From the NCBI GenBank assembly GCA_964549785.1, contig CAZJXA010000180.1, positions 1 to 6,782 on the forward strand: a DNA stretch of 6,782 bases, read 5' to 3'. The notes under the pieces are model-generated. The model was not told where the DNA came from. It worked only from the letters and a program-made list of their open reading frames with translations, and did no database searches. Origin of the DNA: JBEIUO01 sp964549785 (GTDB taxonomy: Bacteria > Planctomycetota > Phycisphaerae > Phycisphaerales > UBA1924). Made by a program: the position numbers and the translations under genes. Positions 6,301-6,782 of this stretch are shown here, piece by piece. How positions within the stretch are numbered: the stretch's first letter is position 1; each line of letters opens with the position of its first letter.

Positions 6301-6782
6301 ATGAGTTGAACGGTTCACTGCACGCCGCCCGCAAACGGGCCGGTGAACTTGATCGCGACTGGCACGCCCTGGAGGTTTCCCGGCGCGAGGTGGAGGTGAA
6401 GCGGGAAACGCTGGAGGAGCGGACGCAGCAGGACCTGACGCTTGACCTGCCGATGGAGTATCCGGAGTACCGGGCGGTGATGGCGGGGGGCGATGTCGAC
6501 CGGATCGACGTAGGGCTGGCGACCGCCGAGATCGATACGTTGCGGGACGCGGTGCGGAAATTGGGCAGCGTCAATCTCGACTCGATCGTCGAGGAAACGC
6601 AGCTCGCGGAGCGGAACGAGGAACTGGTGCGGCAGGTCGCGGACTTGGACACGGCGCGGGTGACGCTCTTGGAACTTATTACCCGGCTCAACGAAGTCAG
6701 CCGGGAGCGCTTCTCGGAGGTCTTCACGCGGATTCAGGAGAACTTCGGGAGTCAGGACGGGGTGTTCCGGCAGTTGTTCGGC
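3369..6782 (+). CDS. smc: Chromosome segregation ATPase SMC, C-terminus cut off by window edge
   Basis: The reading frame is open for 1138 codons and runs off the right edge. SMC dimers, with ScpA and ScpB, load on DNA and extrude loops to organise and separate chromosomes. The N-terminus MRLVRLTLNGFKSFADRTEF is typical. Walker A is GPNGCGKS (31-38), and R57 in SLRG matches the conserved head arginine. The Q-loop glutamine is Q191 in SIIEQGKVD, followed by ERRTIFEEAAGIAKYKQRR. The first coiled-coil arm spans about 210-550. The hinge spans about 551-745 (LGPLADLI, GRVTFLPL, glycines before GLLRQRAEL). The return arm is about 746-1060, then KLGSVNLDSI (1064-1073), and the window ends at QLFG. 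The LSGGE signature and Walker B lie beyond it. A stretch of about 45 extra residues (88-143) sits in the head. Expected full length is about 1250-1290, above the usual near-1190. Confidence 0.97.
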   Translation, partial: MRLVRLTLNGFKSFADRTEFTFDHAVTGVVGPNGCGKSNIVDAIKWVLGERSSKSLRGTEMIDVIFAGSASRKPMGMASVSLTFENPVIEESSGARKAVSPIAAAGDNSTMTDLERPVDLADEPDDGGIISRAGVRRGLPVDADVVEVERRLYRDGTSKYVINGRTARLRDIRELFLDTGIGADAYSIIEQGKVDAMLLASPQERRTIFEEAAGIAKYKQRRIESQRKLDKAETNLRGSREELESTDRRLKLVRGQAVKARRFKEIDESLRAWRLALAFEQYDDLRQRLAGLTSRQADLGAIRDEAGRALGELEGARQAAELDRQEKVLAHKTVEQARLSAMHLAQQATQRRAMLERAIDEAVRQSASDAARRNELHQRVVATESAIVEQRESLAAFGEQLGEAERGLAEAAHARAAVLEALNERRQAASQRLAAANRIERERIGLVAAAQSDLRRAESVREQVERLSTKAGRVSEERAALTLACGETAAALAASAAAVAEIEAAVRGVEARLASLGASRSERSSRAATLEQELARLDSRRSTLQEMADNRAGFADAVRDVLDRRAAGKGFERVLGPLADLIAATTHSEVAAAVELALGDELQSLVVANLDGLPNEEERRALNGRVTFLPLAGFAPDTGCPLDVELNFDESSSRVVRLRSMVAARPKIEGADSLANGIEVLLDRLLGRTLLVDDIDAAILLLAGPLSAPGAGLAGWRCVTRRGEIVDFALRITVGPPTVGEGSSGLLRQRAELETLSRQVADLGTRLSAERDALRSVDAEAAELTTEAGSQRSRMAQRQRQGFSEQSRLERLSADNARLGRERDAIEQESAQQQSRLDKLEKDRLETEQRAESLRRLYEEEAAAAAALEAQAAESQAGADAINERVTSAKVSVSRLGEQAGAARREAARLESTRDDMTRQVREAAAAVERLEARIAEHRTQINEAAGSAEHASREGVRLSGEVDVAGAAAAETGRRCDELNGSLHAARKRAGELDRDWHALEVSRREVEVKRETLEERTQQDLTLDLPMEYPEYRAVMAGGDVDRIDVGLATAEIDTLRDAVRKLGSVNLDSIVEETQLAERNEELVRQVADLDTARVTLLELITRLNEVSRERFSEVFTRIQENFGSQDGVFRQLFG

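Overview
This GC-rich window looks like a chromosomal core region of a member of the Planctomycetota or a close relative. That placement is an inference. It rests on a large FlgI-like protein with a HEAT-like extension lying away from flagellar genes, a long SMC with an enlarged head domain, and a dCTP deaminase beside what looks like a B12-dependent (class II) ribonucleotide reductase. Nothing in the window indicates a phage, transposon, CRISPR array or RNA gene.

Left part (1-713, minus strand): two genes of deoxynucleotide supply. dcd (dCTP deaminase, complete, GTG start) is followed 76 bases downstream by the first 21 codons of a gene whose N-terminus resembles class II ribonucleotide reductase (nrdJ). 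It runs off the left edge. They probably form one transcription unit that feeds dNTP and dUMP/dTTP synthesis.

Middle (714-1176): a 463-base divergent intergenic region with no convincing gene. It holds several short palindromes, three of which share the half-site CACC/GGTG. They may be operators for one regulator. From 1177 to 3168 on the plus strand lies a 663-residue exported protein: a probable lipoprotein signal, a FlgI (flagellar P-ring) domain, an alpha-helical HEAT-like segment and an extra C-terminal domain. It is the least conventional gene here.

Right part (3369-6782, plus strand): the first 1138 codons of smc, the chromosome-condensing ATPase. The N-terminal head with Walker A, the first coiled-coil arm, the hinge, the return arm and the start of the C-terminal head are present. 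The frame is open to the window edge, where the signature motif and Walker B are cut off. The 200 bases between the FlgI-like gene and smc contain a strong ribosome binding site for smc and no clear terminator.

The three blocks are probably separate transcription units. No functional link between the FlgI-like protein and SMC is visible beyond shared orientation.
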